In this document: positions 55,423 through 64,000 of the stretch, one piece after another
Numbering within the stretch: position 1 is the stretch's first letter
Layout of the letters: each line of letters opens with the position of its first letter
Source of the DNA: JANWKA01 sp035533815
Lineage (GTDB): Bacteria; Bacteroidota; Bacteroidia; Chitinophagales; Chitinophagaceae
Reading direction: 5' to 3'
NCBI GenBank assembly: GCA_035533815.1
Contig: DATLTB010000103.1
Coordinates: forward strand, 49,294 to 113,293
Length of the DNA stretch: 64,000 nt
Notes under the pieces: generated by a model
Database searches by the model: none
Told to the model about the DNA's origin: nothing
The model's input: only the letters and a program-made list of their open reading frames with translations
Program-made: the position numbers and the translations under genes

Positions 55423-57453
55423 TTAAAAAAGGCTATAAAAAAGCACGCCCAGATTCTCATCCATCCTTGGGCCAAGGCCAGAAGCCGAAGTCCTTCCGCT
55501 GTCCTCCACCTGGTTGGACGGAGGGCCCTTATATCTATAGGGACTATGAAGGGACTTCTTAAACTGATGTGGTTCGGGGATAGAATCCATGGTATCCAAA
55601 GAATGGTCCATTATTAGTCCTGCTGGGGTCATCTGGTAATCAATATTGTCCCCGACCCAGTTTTCCGCATCCACCCCATTGAACTGGTGTTCCACCCGAA
55701 TTTCCTTTCCCAGGGGAACATAAATGCGCACCCTTACCCGCTGGTTACGGTAAGCATCCGTCTTGGGAATGGAAATCCCTGAGGGCAGATAGAGGACGGA
55801 ATCATCCTGAATGGGTAGGTAGCTGATATCTTCCGCATAGTTACGGGCCATGGAAAGGGAGCCTCCGCGGGAAGCATTTTCCAAATCTACCCGGAAACTG
55901 TCATCCTGGCTTTTTTCAATATCCAGCCGGATATCCTTCAGAATAATAGTATCATCTACTACCCTGATGAAGTTTCCGAACATGAGGTACCCTCCGCCAA
56001 TACGGACCTGCTGTTGCGCCTCGCGGATGATCAGCTTGCCCGCAGAAGGCTGGGTGATCGGTACTGAACGGGTCAGGAAATAATCCATCTGAAACCCCCT
56101 GGCCAGGGAAATAGCGAGAATGATCGCACAACAAAACCCCCCTAACCATAAAATTCCGAGCAGGGGGCCTACTACCTTATTTCTGGATTTGTATCCGGTG
56201 ATGAGCCTGATGAAGAACCAGATGATGGCTACCACGGGGACTCCCAGGGTAAGGTACACTGCCGGCCATACCAGATTATGCTGCAGGGCGGTGTTCAGCA
56301 GCATGCTGCGGTAGGGTAAGGAGAATCCGGTAATACCCGCAACACCCATCAAGGCTCCTGCCGAGGCAATTAGGGCAATACAGAGGATCACCAGGATGAA
56401 GCCAAGTATAATGAAGGCCAGTATTTTCAACAGCAGGATGATGATACTCCCCAGGGTGCTTCTCCGGGGATAGGCCGGGGGAGGATAATATACAGGCTGG
56501 CTCGGTGGAACAGACTGGGTATGCTGGGAAGGATTCTCCAGACCTGGAAGTACCGGCGAAGCGGGGTAGACACCCCGGGAATCCGGTATCTTTTCATCTG
56601 CGGCAGCTTCCTTCATGGCATTGGTGATGTTCTGCAGGTCCACCCGCTCTCCCTTCATCTCGAGTTTCTCAGTAACTGTAATGGCCTTGGGGACGGCAAA
56701 CCAGAGAATAAAATAAATCAGGATCAGGGTAGGTAATGATCCGACAGAAAACGCAAATAAAAAATTATGAACAAACAAATGATCGAGTATGCTGAAAAAG
56801 ATGACGCCCATGATCGGAAGGGCAAAGAAAATACGGACAATGACAGGATCCACATTGAGGTAGCTGCCTATTCCGCCACAAACTCCGGCTATTACCCGGT
56901 GTTCTGTGTCCCGGTACAACCTTTTATGCTTCACGGGAGTATAAAAAGTATTCCGGATGCCGGGAAGGGTTGCCCATAAAATAATATAGATCAGTATTCC
57001 CGAACCCCAGGCGATGGTGATTACCACGAACAGGATACGGACTATCACGGGATCTATATTGAAATAATTAGCAATCCCGCTGCATACGCCCCCAAGTAAC
57101 TTGTCATTTTCATTTCGGGTCAGGCGTTTCCCGGAGATATGCGGGGGAGCCTGACCGGAGGCCGGCTGAGGACCAGGTTCGGACAGGGGCTCATCTGCCA
57201 GTTGTTCCGGCCGGCCCATGGAAGCGATCATTCTGGTCACATCCTGATCTGTGATGCAGGGCACCCCTTTTTTCAGGATGTCCGAAAACAATTCGGCAAT
57301 CCGACTTTCAATGTCACTGACGATTTCATCCCCTCCCTGTTCCCTGGAAAAATGTCGTTTCAGGCTGTCCAGGTAATTTTTAAGCTGTTCATAGGCAGTA
57401 TCCTCGATGGGTATTAGCCTGCCAGAAAGATTGATATTGATGATTTTTTTCAT
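55423..57453 (-). CDS. PspC-domain membrane protein with two PspC modules
   Basis: A 676-residue protein. Residues 1-80 (MKKIININLSGRLIPIEDTA...) form a conserved helical N-domain. PspC module 1 spans about 111-166 (DKLLGGVCSGIANYFNIDPV). PspC module 2 spans about 179-258 (HRVIAGVCGGIGSYLNVDPV). Three or four more membrane helices follow, then a beta-rich C-terminal domain outside the membrane. PspC proteins sense or relay envelope stress. The start at 57453 is chosen because the longer frame runs through the padR gene. It lies 20 bp after padR, so the pair is one operon. Confidence 0.88.
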   Translation of the reverse strand: MKKIININLSGRLIPIEDTAYEQLKNYLDSLKRHFSREQGGDEIVSDIESRIAELFSDILKKGVPCITDQDVTRMIASMGRPEQLADEPLSEPGPQPASGQAPPHISGKRLTRNENDKLLGGVCSGIANYFNIDPVIVRILFVVITIAWGSGILIYIILWATLPGIRNTFYTPVKHKRLYRDTEHRVIAGVCGGIGSYLNVDPVIVRIFFALPIMGVIFFSILDHLFVHNFLFAFSVGSLPTLILIYFILWFAVPKAITVTEKLEMKGERVDLQNITNAMKEAAADEKIPDSRGVYPASPVLPGLENPSQHTQSVPPSQPVYYPPPAYPRRSTLGSIIILLLKILAFIILGFILVILCIALIASAGALMGVAGITGFSLPYRSMLLNTALQHNLVWPAVYLTLGVPVVAIIWFFIRLITGYKSRNKVVGPLLGILWLGGFCCAIILAISLARGFQMDYFLTRSVPITQPSAGKLIIREAQQQVRIGGGYLMFGNFIRVVDDTIILKDIRLDIEKSQDDSFRVDLENASRGGSLSMARNYAEDISYLPIQDDSVLYLPSGISIPKTDAYRNQRVRVRIYVPLGKEIRVEHQFNGVDAENWVGDNIDYQMTPAGLIMDHSLDTMDSIPEPHQFKKSLHSPYRYKGPPSNQVEDSGRTSASGLGPRMDENLGVLFYSLF

Positions 57454-57473
57454 TTTGAGTTCAGCTTTAGTAT

Positions 57474-57818
57474 TTATGGGATAGGATTTGCAGATTGGGT
57501 AGTGAGCGTATGTACTGCACCGGCCAGCTGGTTCCAGGTGTCTTCCAGTTCTTTGAAAAAGGCCAGTCCCTTTTCTGTCATCGAAAAATATTTGCGGGGG
57601 GGCCCTGAATTGCTTTCCACCCAACGGTAAGTGAGAAACTCCGCATTTTTAAGTCGGGTAAGTAAGGGATACAGGGTACCTTCCAGGATATCCAGTTGGG
57701 CTGATTTCATTTTTTCAATGATATCTGAAGGATAGGCTTCTCCCTGCCGGATGACGGATAGAATGCAGAATTCAAGCACTCCTTTTTTCATCTGAGATTG
57801 GGTGTTTTCTATGGTCAT
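57474..57818 (-). CDS. PadR-family transcriptional regulator
   Basis: A 114-residue winged-helix protein: MKKGVLEFCILSVIRQGEAY, EGTLYPLLTRLKNAEFLTY, then SGPPRKYFSMTEKGLAFF, all diagnostic of PadR. It is the first gene of padR-pspC. By analogy with other padR-pspC pairs it should repress its own operon and respond to envelope stress or a small ligand. The upstream region is rich in palindromes (57844-57905). No ligand is evident. Confidence 0.92.
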   Translation of the reverse strand: MTIENTQSQMKKGVLEFCILSVIRQGEAYPSDIIEKMKSAQLDILEGTLYPLLTRLKNAEFLTYRWVESNSGPPRKYFSMTEKGLAFFKELEDTWNQLAGAVHTLTTQSANPIP

Positions 57819-57843
57819 GTTGACAGCTTTAAAACACGAAGAT

Positions 57844-57905
57844 ATGTATATTCAAACTACTGTGCAATACATAATACCATATTTAATAAAATAATTTATA
57901 TGGTA
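57844..57905. promoter_or_regulatory. two inverted repeats, putative PadR operators
   Basis: ATGTAT (57844-57849) and ATACAT (57867-57872) form one inverted repeat, 26 bp before the padR ATG. TACCATAT (57875-57882) and ATATGGTA (57898-57905) form a second, perfect 8-bp repeat with a 15-base spacer. PadR sites typically contain ATGT/ACAT half-sites, which supports the first. Confidence 0.5.
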
Positions 57906-58031
57906 GAATACTAGAGTATCAAGTTAATATTGATTATCAGTGAATTATAACTAATAAATAGAAAAAGAAAATTAAAAAAATAAGGATTAATGGAATTTTA
58001 TACCCAAAATCACCTCATTTAAGGATACGAT

Positions 58032-59192
58032 TCAAATCTTTTTCAACCGATTGACCGCTTCTTCCAGGGTCTGGGATTGTTTGGCAAAACATAGCCGGAG
58101 CACATGGTCATCCTGGCCATCCTGATAAAAGGCAGATAAGGGTACAGTGGCCACCCGGTGTTCTTTGGTGAGCCGGACCGAAAACGCCTTATCTCCTTCC
58201 TGTGATATCCGGTCATATTTGACGAGCTGGAAATAGCTGCCTGAGCAGGGCAGCGGATCAAAGCGGGTTTGTTTCAACAGGTCCCGGAACAGGTCCCGCT
58301 TTTCCTGGAAGAACTGGGGCAGGAACAAATAGGATTCCCGGTTTTTCATGAAAGAGGCCAGGGCAACCTGGACCGGTGCATGGCAGGAAAAGGCCTGGAA
58401 CTGATGTATTTTACGGTATTCGGTCATCAGCGGGGCAGGAGCCACGCAATAACCCATTTTCCAGCCGGTATTATGATAGACCTTCCCGAAGGAAAAAACC
58501 ACGAAACTCCGCTCAAACAATTCCGGATAACGGAGCATGCTCAGGTGTTCCTTACCATCATAGATCAGGTGCTCATACACTTCATCCGAAACCAGACAGA
58601 TTGAAGTGCCCCGGACAATGGACATCAACTGAAGGATGTCCTGTTCGCCGAATACAATTCCGGTGGGATTATGGGGAGAGTTCAATAAGATCATCCGGGT
58701 CCGGGAACTGATCCTGGACCGGACCAGGTCCCAGTCAATCCGGTAATCGGGGAATTTCAAAGGAATACAGACCGGAATTCCCCCGCATATTTCCACATTG
58801 GGGATATAACTGTCATAGGCAGGTTCAAAAACGATCACTTCGTCGCCTGGCCGCACCGCAGTGGTAATTGCCGTATAAATCCCATAAGTGCCTCCTGGGG
58901 TAATCGTTATCTCCGTGCTGGGATTTACAGGGCGTTTATATAACCATTGGATCTTGGCAGCGATAGCTTCCCTTAGTGCAGGCCAGCCTGGCATCGGGGC
59001 ATATTGGTTATAACCGGCCTTCATGGCTTCCCAGGTCAACCCGATCAGTTCATCGCTCATGGGATAATCCGGGAATCCCTGGGACAGGTTGATCGCCTGG
59101 TATTCAATAGCTAACGCGGACATTTCAGCGAAAATGCTGGTGCCGCTGTGAGGTAGCTTGGAGCGAAAGAGTTTATGTTCGTGAGTAGGCAA
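58032..59192 (-). CDS. methionine/kynurenine-type aminotransferase
   Basis: A 386-residue fold-type I aminotransferase. It shows INLSQGFPDYPMSDELI, YNQYAPMPGWPALREAIA, ITPGGTYGIYTA, LNSPHNPTGIVF, VSDEVYEHLIYDG, and the PLP lysine in SFGKVYHNTGWKMGYC. The SQGFPDY and APMPGWPALR runs are typical of the YbdL/methionine aminotransferase group, which often uses methionine or aromatic donors. The start at 59192 lies 10 bp after manC, so it is probably the third gene of a kdsD-manC run, although its role there is unclear. Confidence 0.9.
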   Translation of the reverse strand: MPTHEHKLFRSKLPHSGTSIFAEMSALAIEYQAINLSQGFPDYPMSDELIGLTWEAMKAGYNQYAPMPGWPALREAIAAKIQWLYKRPVNPSTEITITPGGTYGIYTAITTAVRPGDEVIVFEPAYDSYIPNVEICGGIPVCIPLKFPDYRIDWDLVRSRISSRTRMILLNSPHNPTGIVFGEQDILQLMSIVRGTSICLVSDEVYEHLIYDGKEHLSMLRYPELFERSFVVFSFGKVYHNTGWKMGYCVAPAPLMTEYRKIHQFQAFSCHAPVQVALASFMKNRESYLFLPQFFQEKRDLFRDLLKQTRFDPLPCSGSYFQLVKYDRISQEGDKAFSVRLTKEHRVATVPLSAFYQDGQDDHVLRLCFAKQSQTLEEAVNRLKKI

Positions 59193-59202
59193 GATCTGTT
59201 AC

Positions 59203-60285
59203 CTAAATGTATTTGTCGCCCTTGTTGCGTTTCACCTCTGCGACATATTCCTTAATCTGCTGTTCATTGTCCTTTTTGCAGATCAGGAGCACATCCGGGG
59301 TATCTATGATGATATATTCATCCAGCCCCTGCAGCACAGCCAGTTTTTCCCTGGGTATTTTCACCATGCAATGGCTAGAATCCATGATCATCACATTTTT
59401 CCCTGAGACGGCATTTCCCAGGTGGTCCTTTTCCATATTTTCATAGGCTGAAGTCCAGGTCCCCAGGTCACTCCATCCGAAGTCAGCCGGGATGACATAC
59501 ACATTATCCGCTTTTTCCATAACACCATAATCTATGGAGATATTGGTGCATTGGGAATAGATCATTTCGATCACTTCTTTCTCCAGTTCCGTGTTCAGGC
59601 TTTCCGCATCCGCTTCAAAAAGTTCATTCATTTCAGGAAGATGCTTTTTCAGGGCAGCCAGGATATTTTTGGTCTTCCAGACAAAGATTCCGGAGTTCCA
59701 GAGGAAATCGCCGCTTTTCAGGAAGGTCCTCGCCAGATCCAGGTTCGGTTTTTCCGTGAAGGTCTTCACCTTGTATACCTTATCCGCTATGGCCTGTGTT
59801 TCAAACTGGATATATCCATATCCAGTATCGGGACGGGTAGGGGTGATACCCAGGGTGATCAGGGCGTTATGACTATCTACAAAGTTAAGGGCTTCGATAC
59901 AGACTTTATTGAAGGCAGTTGCATCCATGATCAGGTGATCGGCAGGGGCACATATAAAGCTTGCCTGCGGATTCATCCGGGAGATTTTATAGGAAATATA
60001 GGCTACACAGGCTGCCGTGTTCTTCCGGGATGGCTCGCTGATGATATTGGATTCCGGGAGGTGCCTTAACTGGCTTTTTACTATGGCTGCATACTGGTGA
60101 TGAGTAACTACGAATATGTTTTCCGGGAGCATGAAAGAAGCAAACCGTTCAAAGGTCCATTGGATCAGGGATTTCCCGCTGCCCAGGATATCGAGGAACT
60201 GCTTGGGCATGTCCGTCCTGCTGACAGGCCAGAAACGGCTTCCGATCCCTCCCGCCATAATGGCTACATAGTAATTATGTTTCAT
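59203..60285 (-). CDS. manC: mannose-1-phosphate guanylyltransferase
   Basis: A 360-residue nucleotidyltransferase making GDP-mannose. It opens with AIMAGGIGSRFWPVSRTDMPKQF (GTP-binding signature, listed here as consecutive short motifs GGIGSRFWP and MPKQFLDIL), then VCAPADHLI, GYGYIQFE, FTEKPNLDLARTFL, and WNSGIFVWK. It has no C-terminal phosphomannose isomerase domain, so it is the single-function form. It follows kdsD by 23 bp. Both enzymes supply precursors for LPS or surface polysaccharides. Confidence 0.94.
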   Translation of the reverse strand: MKHNYYVAIMAGGIGSRFWPVSRTDMPKQFLDILGSGKSLIQWTFERFASFMLPENIFVVTHHQYAAIVKSQLRHLPESNIISEPSRKNTAACVAYISYKISRMNPQASFICAPADHLIMDATAFNKVCIEALNFVDSHNALITLGITPTRPDTGYGYIQFETQAIADKVYKVKTFTEKPNLDLARTFLKSGDFLWNSGIFVWKTKNILAALKKHLPEMNELFEADAESLNTELEKEVIEMIYSQCTNISIDYGVMEKADNVYVIPADFGWSDLGTWTSAYENMEKDHLGNAVSGKNVMIMDSSHCMVKIPREKLAVLQGLDEYIIIDTPDVLLICKKDNEQQIKEYVAEVKRNKGDKYI

Positions 60286-60308
60286 CCGGTTGTTCTTACA
60301 GCATTGGG

Positions 60309-61283
60309 TTAAATGATCCCTTCCTTAATCAGGTCATGTAAATGTACGATACCCGTATAAGTTTCACCATCCAGGACAACCAGCTGGGTGATATTGCTTA
60401 GGCGCATGGTTTCCAGGGCATTCACTGCGAGTTCGTCCTGTTGTATGGTTTTTGGCGAAGTGTTCATGATGTCCCGGGCTTTCAGTTCTTCGACCCATGG
60501 GTTTTTTTCGAGCATTCTACGCAAATCACCATCCGTAATCACTCCAGTCAGCCTGTTATTCTCTTCCAGAACGGCGGTGATGCCGAGCCGCTTTCCGGTG
60601 ATCTCAAAGATAACTTCCCGGACTGAACTGCCAGGGGATACCCGGGGTAATTCATTATGGATGATCAGATCGGATACATGCAGGTATAGTTTTTTGCCAA
60701 TGGTACCACCTGGATGAAAACGAGCAAAATCCTGGGTGGTGAACCCATTCAGTTCCATCAGGCAAACAGCAAGAGCATCGCCCATGGCCAGCTGTGCCGT
60801 CGTGCTGGCGGTTGGGGCAAGGTTATTGGGGCATGCTTCCTGGGAAACCGAGGTGTTCAGCACCCAATCGGCATGGGTGGCCAGGTAGGAATCCGGATTG
60901 CCTACAATGGCGATAAGCGGATTGCCGAGATTCTTCAGTAAAGGAACGAGCACACGGATCTCCGGAGACTGTCCGCTCTTGGACAAACAGATGACCACAT
61001 CCTGCGGCTGCACGGTCCCAAGATCACCGTGAATGGCATCTGCTGCATGCATGAATATGGCGGGAGTACCTGTGGAGTTCAGGGTGGCTACGATTTTCTG
61101 GGCAATGATGGCGCTTTTACCTATTCCGCTGATCACCACCCGTCCCCGGCAGGAAGCTATGCGTCGGACAGCCTGTTCAAAATCCTCATTGATATAATCT
61201 TCCAGTGACCGGATTGCTTCAGCTTCCAGTCGAAGGGTTTTAATGGCCGATCCTCGGATATCCGGTTGCATTTCGGGTAACAT
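60309..61283 (-). CDS. kdsD: D-arabinose 5-phosphate isomerase (KpsF/GutQ family)
   Basis: A 324-residue protein with an N-terminal SIS domain (GRVVISGIGKSAIIAQKI, LNSTGTPAIFMHAADAIHGD, ICLSKSGQSPE, APTASTTAQLAMGDALAV) and two CBS domains. It converts ribulose 5-phosphate to arabinose 5-phosphate, the first step to KDO of lipid A. The ATG at 61283 would make a leaderless mRNA given the promoter at 61298-61291. The ATG at 61271 (MQPDIRG) is a real alternative. manC and the aminotransferase gene follow. Confidence 0.93.
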   Translation of the reverse strand: MLPEMQPDIRGSAIKTLRLEAEAIRSLEDYINEDFEQAVRRIASCRGRVVISGIGKSAIIAQKIVATLNSTGTPAIFMHAADAIHGDLGTVQPQDVVICLSKSGQSPEIRVLVPLLKNLGNPLIAIVGNPDSYLATHADWVLNTSVSQEACPNNLAPTASTTAQLAMGDALAVCLMELNGFTTQDFARFHPGGTIGKKLYLHVSDLIIHNELPRVSPGSSVREVIFEITGKRLGITAVLEENNRLTGVITDGDLRRMLEKNPWVEELKARDIMNTSPKTIQQDELAVNALETMRLSNITQLVVLDGETYTGIVHLHDLIKEGII

Positions 61284-61290
61284 GCGGTTA

Positions 61291-61298
61291 CAAACCTA
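61291..61298 (-). promoter_or_regulatory. -7 element TAGGTTTG for kdsD
   Basis: Reverse-strand exact TAnnTTTG match 7 bp before the first kdsD ATG and 19 bp before the second. Confidence 0.5.
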
Positions 61299-61547
61299 CT
61301 CATTAGGCTGAAATTTTAACAAAACAAAAATCATTCCCTGCAAATCCCTTAGGAACAGAACTTTCCATATATTTTCTTTACTTATTATATCCGTTTAACC
61401 GGAGTTGAAAATCCATGGTGCATTCAACTTCATTGACATTTTCAATGCATTTAAGTAATTTCACGGACCCCAAAAACATTAATTTATTGAAAAGAATAAT
61501 TCATATATCCGGATATTTTCCTATATTAAGTAAAAATTATCAAAGTG

Positions 61548-63749
61548 ATGGAAGTTGAAAAACTCAGTTTAAGGGAGGCGCTTCAGGAGCAATTCGGATT
61601 CGAATCATTCAAGGGCAATCAGGAAAAAATCATAAAAAGCATCCTTGCCGGCAAAGACACTTTTGTGATCATGCCAACCGGAGGCGGCAAGTCTCTTTGT
61701 TACCAGCTTCCTGCTTTGCTGAACCCGGGTTGCGCACTGATTGTCTCACCCCTGATTGCACTCATGAAAAATCAGGTGGACCTGGTACGCTCATACAGCA
61801 GCAAGGACAATATTGCCCATTTTCTGAATTCCACCCTTTCCAAGGTGCAGATTAAAAAAGTAAAAAATGACCTGGTGACCGGTACAACCAAGTTGCTTTA
61901 TGTGGCCCCGGAAACCCTGACCAAACAGGAGAACCTGGACTTTTTCAAAGATCTGGATATTTCCTTTGTGGCTGTTGATGAAGCGCACTGCATTTCCGAA
62001 TGGGGCCATGATTTCCGGCCTGAATACCGACGGCTGCGTGAAATGATCGATGAGATTGCCGGCAGCATACCCATTATTGCTCTAACGGCAACTGCCACAC
62101 CCAAGGTGCAGAGCGATATTGTGAAAAACCTCAATCTGCGCAATCCGGAGATATTTATATCTTCTTTTAACCGGCCGAACCTGAAGTATGAAATCAGGCC
62201 AAAGAGGAAAAAAGACCAGACCATCCGGGAAATAGTCAAATTTATTCACCTGCACAAAGGAAAGAGCGGGATCATTTATACCCTTAACCGCAAAACCACG
62301 GAAGAACTGGCAGATATGCTCGTGGCCAACAATATCCGGGCTGTGGCCTATCATGCAGGTCTTGATTCTGCTGTCCGGTCCAAACGCCAGGATAAGTTCC
62401 TGCGGGAAGAAGTGGAAGTGATCGTGGCAACCATTGCCTTTGGGATGGGTATTGACAAGCCGGATGTGCGCTTCGTAATCCATTACAACATTCCCAAGAG
62501 TCTGGAGAATTACTACCAGGAAACTGGTCGTGGGGGAAGGGATGGGAAAGAAGGGATTTGTGTCTGTTTTTATTCCCATAAAGACGTGCAGAAGCTGGAA
62601 CAGCTCATGCGGGATAAGCCCCTCAGTGAACGGGAAATGGGTGCACAACTCATCAATGAAACGATTGCATATGCGGAGAGCGCAGTATGCCGCCGCAAAG
62701 TGCTTTTGCATTATTTCGGGGAAAAATATGACCGGGAGAACTGCGGACAATGTGACAACTGCCTGAATCCAAAGGAAAAGCTGGAAGTCAAGACTAGGGT
62801 TTCCATGGTGTTGAAAACCATTCATGCCCTGGATGAGCGCTTTGGCATTGATTACGTGGTGAACATGATCATCGGCAAAGCCACCCCGAAGATTGAAACC
62901 TTCCGGCATGACAAGCTTTCCGTGTTCGGGGAGGGGAGGGAGAATGACGAACATTTCTGGAATTCCCTGATCCGGCAAATGATGCTTGAAGGGCTTATTG
63001 AAAAGGATATCGAAGAATATGGCCTGCTCAAGATTACTGAAAAAGGACATAAGTTTCTCAAGAAGCCTTATTCCATCCTGGTAGCCCTGAACCACCAGTT
63101 TGATGATGCCAACGGGGATGATGAGGAAACGGAATCTACGGCAGTTTCCACCCCGGTGGATCCGGCCTTGTTTGAGATGATTAAGGACCTGCGCGGTAAG
63201 GTGGCCAAAGAGCTGAACCTGCCTCCTTTTGTCATCTTCCTGGAAAATTCACTGGAAGACATGGCCACCATGTATCCCACCACCGTGGAGGAACTGGAAA
63301 AAATTCAGGGGGTAAGCAAGGGGAAAGCCCAGCGCTACGGAAAGAAGTTTGTGGACCTTATCGCCAATTATGTCCGGGAGAATGAGATCGAAAGACCGGA
63401 TGACTTTATCATGAAAAGTGTGGTGAACAAAAGCGGGTTAAAGGTTTTCATCATTCAGAACATAGACAAGAAGGTTTCCCTGGAAACCATTGCAAAGAAC
63501 AAGGAGTTATCGATTACCAAACTGCTGGAAGAAATGGAAACCATTGTGGCCAGCGGCACCCGGCTGAACATCAATTATTGCATTGATGAGGAGCTGGATG
63601 ATTATGCCCAGGAAGAGATCATCGATTATTTCAAGGGCTGCGAGACCTCGAGCCTTGTAACTGCAAGGGAGGAATTGGTAGACAGTAATTATTCCCTGGA
63701 ACAGCTCAAGCTGATGCGGATCAAGTTCCTGTGTGAATATGGGAACTGA
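61548..63749 (+). CDS. recQ: ATP-dependent DNA helicase RecQ
   Basis: A 733-residue 3'-5' helicase. Motifs are FVIMPTGGGKSLCYQLPAL (I), VDEAHCISEWGHDFRPEY (II and aromatic loop), ALTATATP (III), IIYTLNRKTTEELA (IV), and YYQETGRGGRDG (VI). An RQC zinc site (CRRKVLLHYFGEKY, CGQCDNC) and winged helix follow, then an HRDC domain (about 545-615). About 110 further residues lie beyond HRDC. A GTG precedes the ATG by three bases, and I use the ATG. The gene ends just before tRNA-Phe. It acts in recombination and fork repair. Confidence 0.96.
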   Translation: MEVEKLSLREALQEQFGFESFKGNQEKIIKSILAGKDTFVIMPTGGGKSLCYQLPALLNPGCALIVSPLIALMKNQVDLVRSYSSKDNIAHFLNSTLSKVQIKKVKNDLVTGTTKLLYVAPETLTKQENLDFFKDLDISFVAVDEAHCISEWGHDFRPEYRRLREMIDEIAGSIPIIALTATATPKVQSDIVKNLNLRNPEIFISSFNRPNLKYEIRPKRKKDQTIREIVKFIHLHKGKSGIIYTLNRKTTEELADMLVANNIRAVAYHAGLDSAVRSKRQDKFLREEVEVIVATIAFGMGIDKPDVRFVIHYNIPKSLENYYQETGRGGRDGKEGICVCFYSHKDVQKLEQLMRDKPLSEREMGAQLINETIAYAESAVCRRKVLLHYFGEKYDRENCGQCDNCLNPKEKLEVKTRVSMVLKTIHALDERFGIDYVVNMIIGKATPKIETFRHDKLSVFGEGRENDEHFWNSLIRQMMLEGLIEKDIEEYGLLKITEKGHKFLKKPYSILVALNHQFDDANGDDEETESTAVSTPVDPALFEMIKDLRGKVAKELNLPPFVIFLENSLEDMATMYPTTVEELEKIQGVSKGKAQRYGKKFVDLIANYVRENEIERPDDFIMKSVVNKSGLKVFIIQNIDKKVSLETIAKNKELSITKLLEEMETIVASGTRLNINYCIDEELDDYAQEEIIDYFKGCETSSLVTAREELVDSNYSLEQLKLMRIKFLCEYGN

Positions 63750-63798
63750 AATAGGATAAAACCCTATCTTTGCGCCTCTAAAATTAATACACTTCAAC

Positions 63799-63871
63799 GG
63801 TGCGGTAGCTCAGTTGGTAGAGCAAAGGACTGAAAATCCTTGTGTCGGCGGTTCGATTCCGCCCCACACCA
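63799..63871 (+). tRNA. tRNA-Phe (GAA anticodon)
   Basis: A 73-nt cloverleaf: D arm GCTC...GAGC, anticodon arm AAGGA-CTGAAAA-TCCTT with anticodon GAA, and T arm GGCGG-TTCGATT-CCGCC. The acceptor stem GGTGCGG/CCACACC has one C-A mismatch at pair 5-68. CCA is not encoded. It lies 49 bp after recQ. Confidence 0.93.
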
Positions 63872-63883
63872 CAAGACAGACAA

Positions 63884-63910
63884 GGCTTTGAGGCGATAAC
63901 CCTCAGAGCC
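63884..63910 (+). terminator. intrinsic terminator after tRNA-Phe
   Basis: Stem GGCTTTGAGG/CCTCAGAGCC (10 bp, one G-T pair) with loop CGATAAC, followed by TTATTCTTTT. Confidence 0.8.
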
Positions 63911-64000
63911 TTATTCTTTTGGTACAACATAGGTACTACAATCCGAATGATCATCTTTGATGATACTGAACCTAACCTCTTTTATTATCGGGTACTGATT
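63911..64000. other. window edge downstream of tRNA-Phe, no gene called
   Basis: The minus strand is open for 29 codons from the edge to a TAA at 63913-63911, and the plus strand has a short frame from the ATG at 63948 that runs off the edge. Neither shows a recognisable domain. GGTACAAC and GGTACTAC form a short direct repeat at about 63922-63940. The position just after a tRNA would suit an integrated element, but nothing here proves one. Confidence 0.3.

Noticed and set aside
63911..64000. Integrase gene start after tRNA-Phe
   Set aside because: Fewer than 30 codons are visible and none show recombinase motifs. No repeat of the tRNA end is visible.
1..64000. CRISPR arrays, insertion sequences or prophage genes
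   Set aside because: No regularly spaced repeats, transposase motifs or phage structural genes were seen on either strand.

Overview
This window is ordinary chromosomal DNA from a member of the Bacteroidota, most likely the Chitinophagaceae or a close relative. The supporting evidence is a SusC/SusD pair, a DUF6377-type membrane regulator, DUF2480 and PSP1/RicT proteins, a GH3-type adenylase downstream of lptB, many Cys-anchored lipoproteins, and at least sixteen exact matches to the Bacteroidota -7 promoter element TAnnTTTG a short distance before genes. No prophage, insertion sequence, transposon or CRISPR array was seen.

Layout. 1-1.9 kb: a TrpXYZ-like ABC importer whose ATPase runs off the left edge. 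2-11.2 kb: housekeeping genes (SNF2 helicase with two SWIM fingers, cupredoxin, aminotransferase, dnaN, msrB, adk, obgE). 11.2-13.1 kb: a gene-free stretch, then an outer-membrane porin whose 5' end is out of frame. 13.3-15.8 kb: a glutaminyl-cyclase-like M28 protein and cysS. 16-24.2 kb: a compact polysaccharide utilisation locus (membrane regulator, SusC, SusD, GH99-like lipoprotein), flanked by a decayed ECF sigma factor. 25-38.3 kb: serine hydrolase, EEP phosphatase, tandem rhomboids (one apparently inactive), rlmD, a thioredoxin-like protein, metF, lptB, GH3, fabG and an SGNH hydrolase. 38.5-48.9 kb: ten consecutive minus-strand genes (ricT, holB, the ars operon, a hexuronate operon, DUF2480, ppiD).

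The 540-bp divergent ppiD-nadA gap (48.9-49.5 kb) is the most remarkable place. It holds about ten DnaA-box-like 9-mers, a tandem pair of boxes followed by TAG-TAG-TAA triplets and an AT-rich tract, and two long hairpins. I propose it as a candidate chromosomal replication origin. 49.5-57.8 kb: nadA, an S41 protease, a degenerate M28 protein, feoB, and a padR-pspC pair with palindromes upstream. 58-61.3 kb: a kdsD-manC-aminotransferase run for surface-sugar precursors. 61.5-64 kb: recQ and tRNA-Phe with a terminator.

Functional groupings. ArsR, ArsC and ArsM form an arsenic detoxification operon with paired operator-like palindromes, one 16-17 bp before arsR and one before arsC. UxaC, KdgK and Eda are three steps of hexuronate breakdown. 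Several starts were chosen because the -7 element lies inside or downstream of the longest open frame. metF (GTG), rlmD (TTG) and lptB (TTG) appear to use non-ATG starts.
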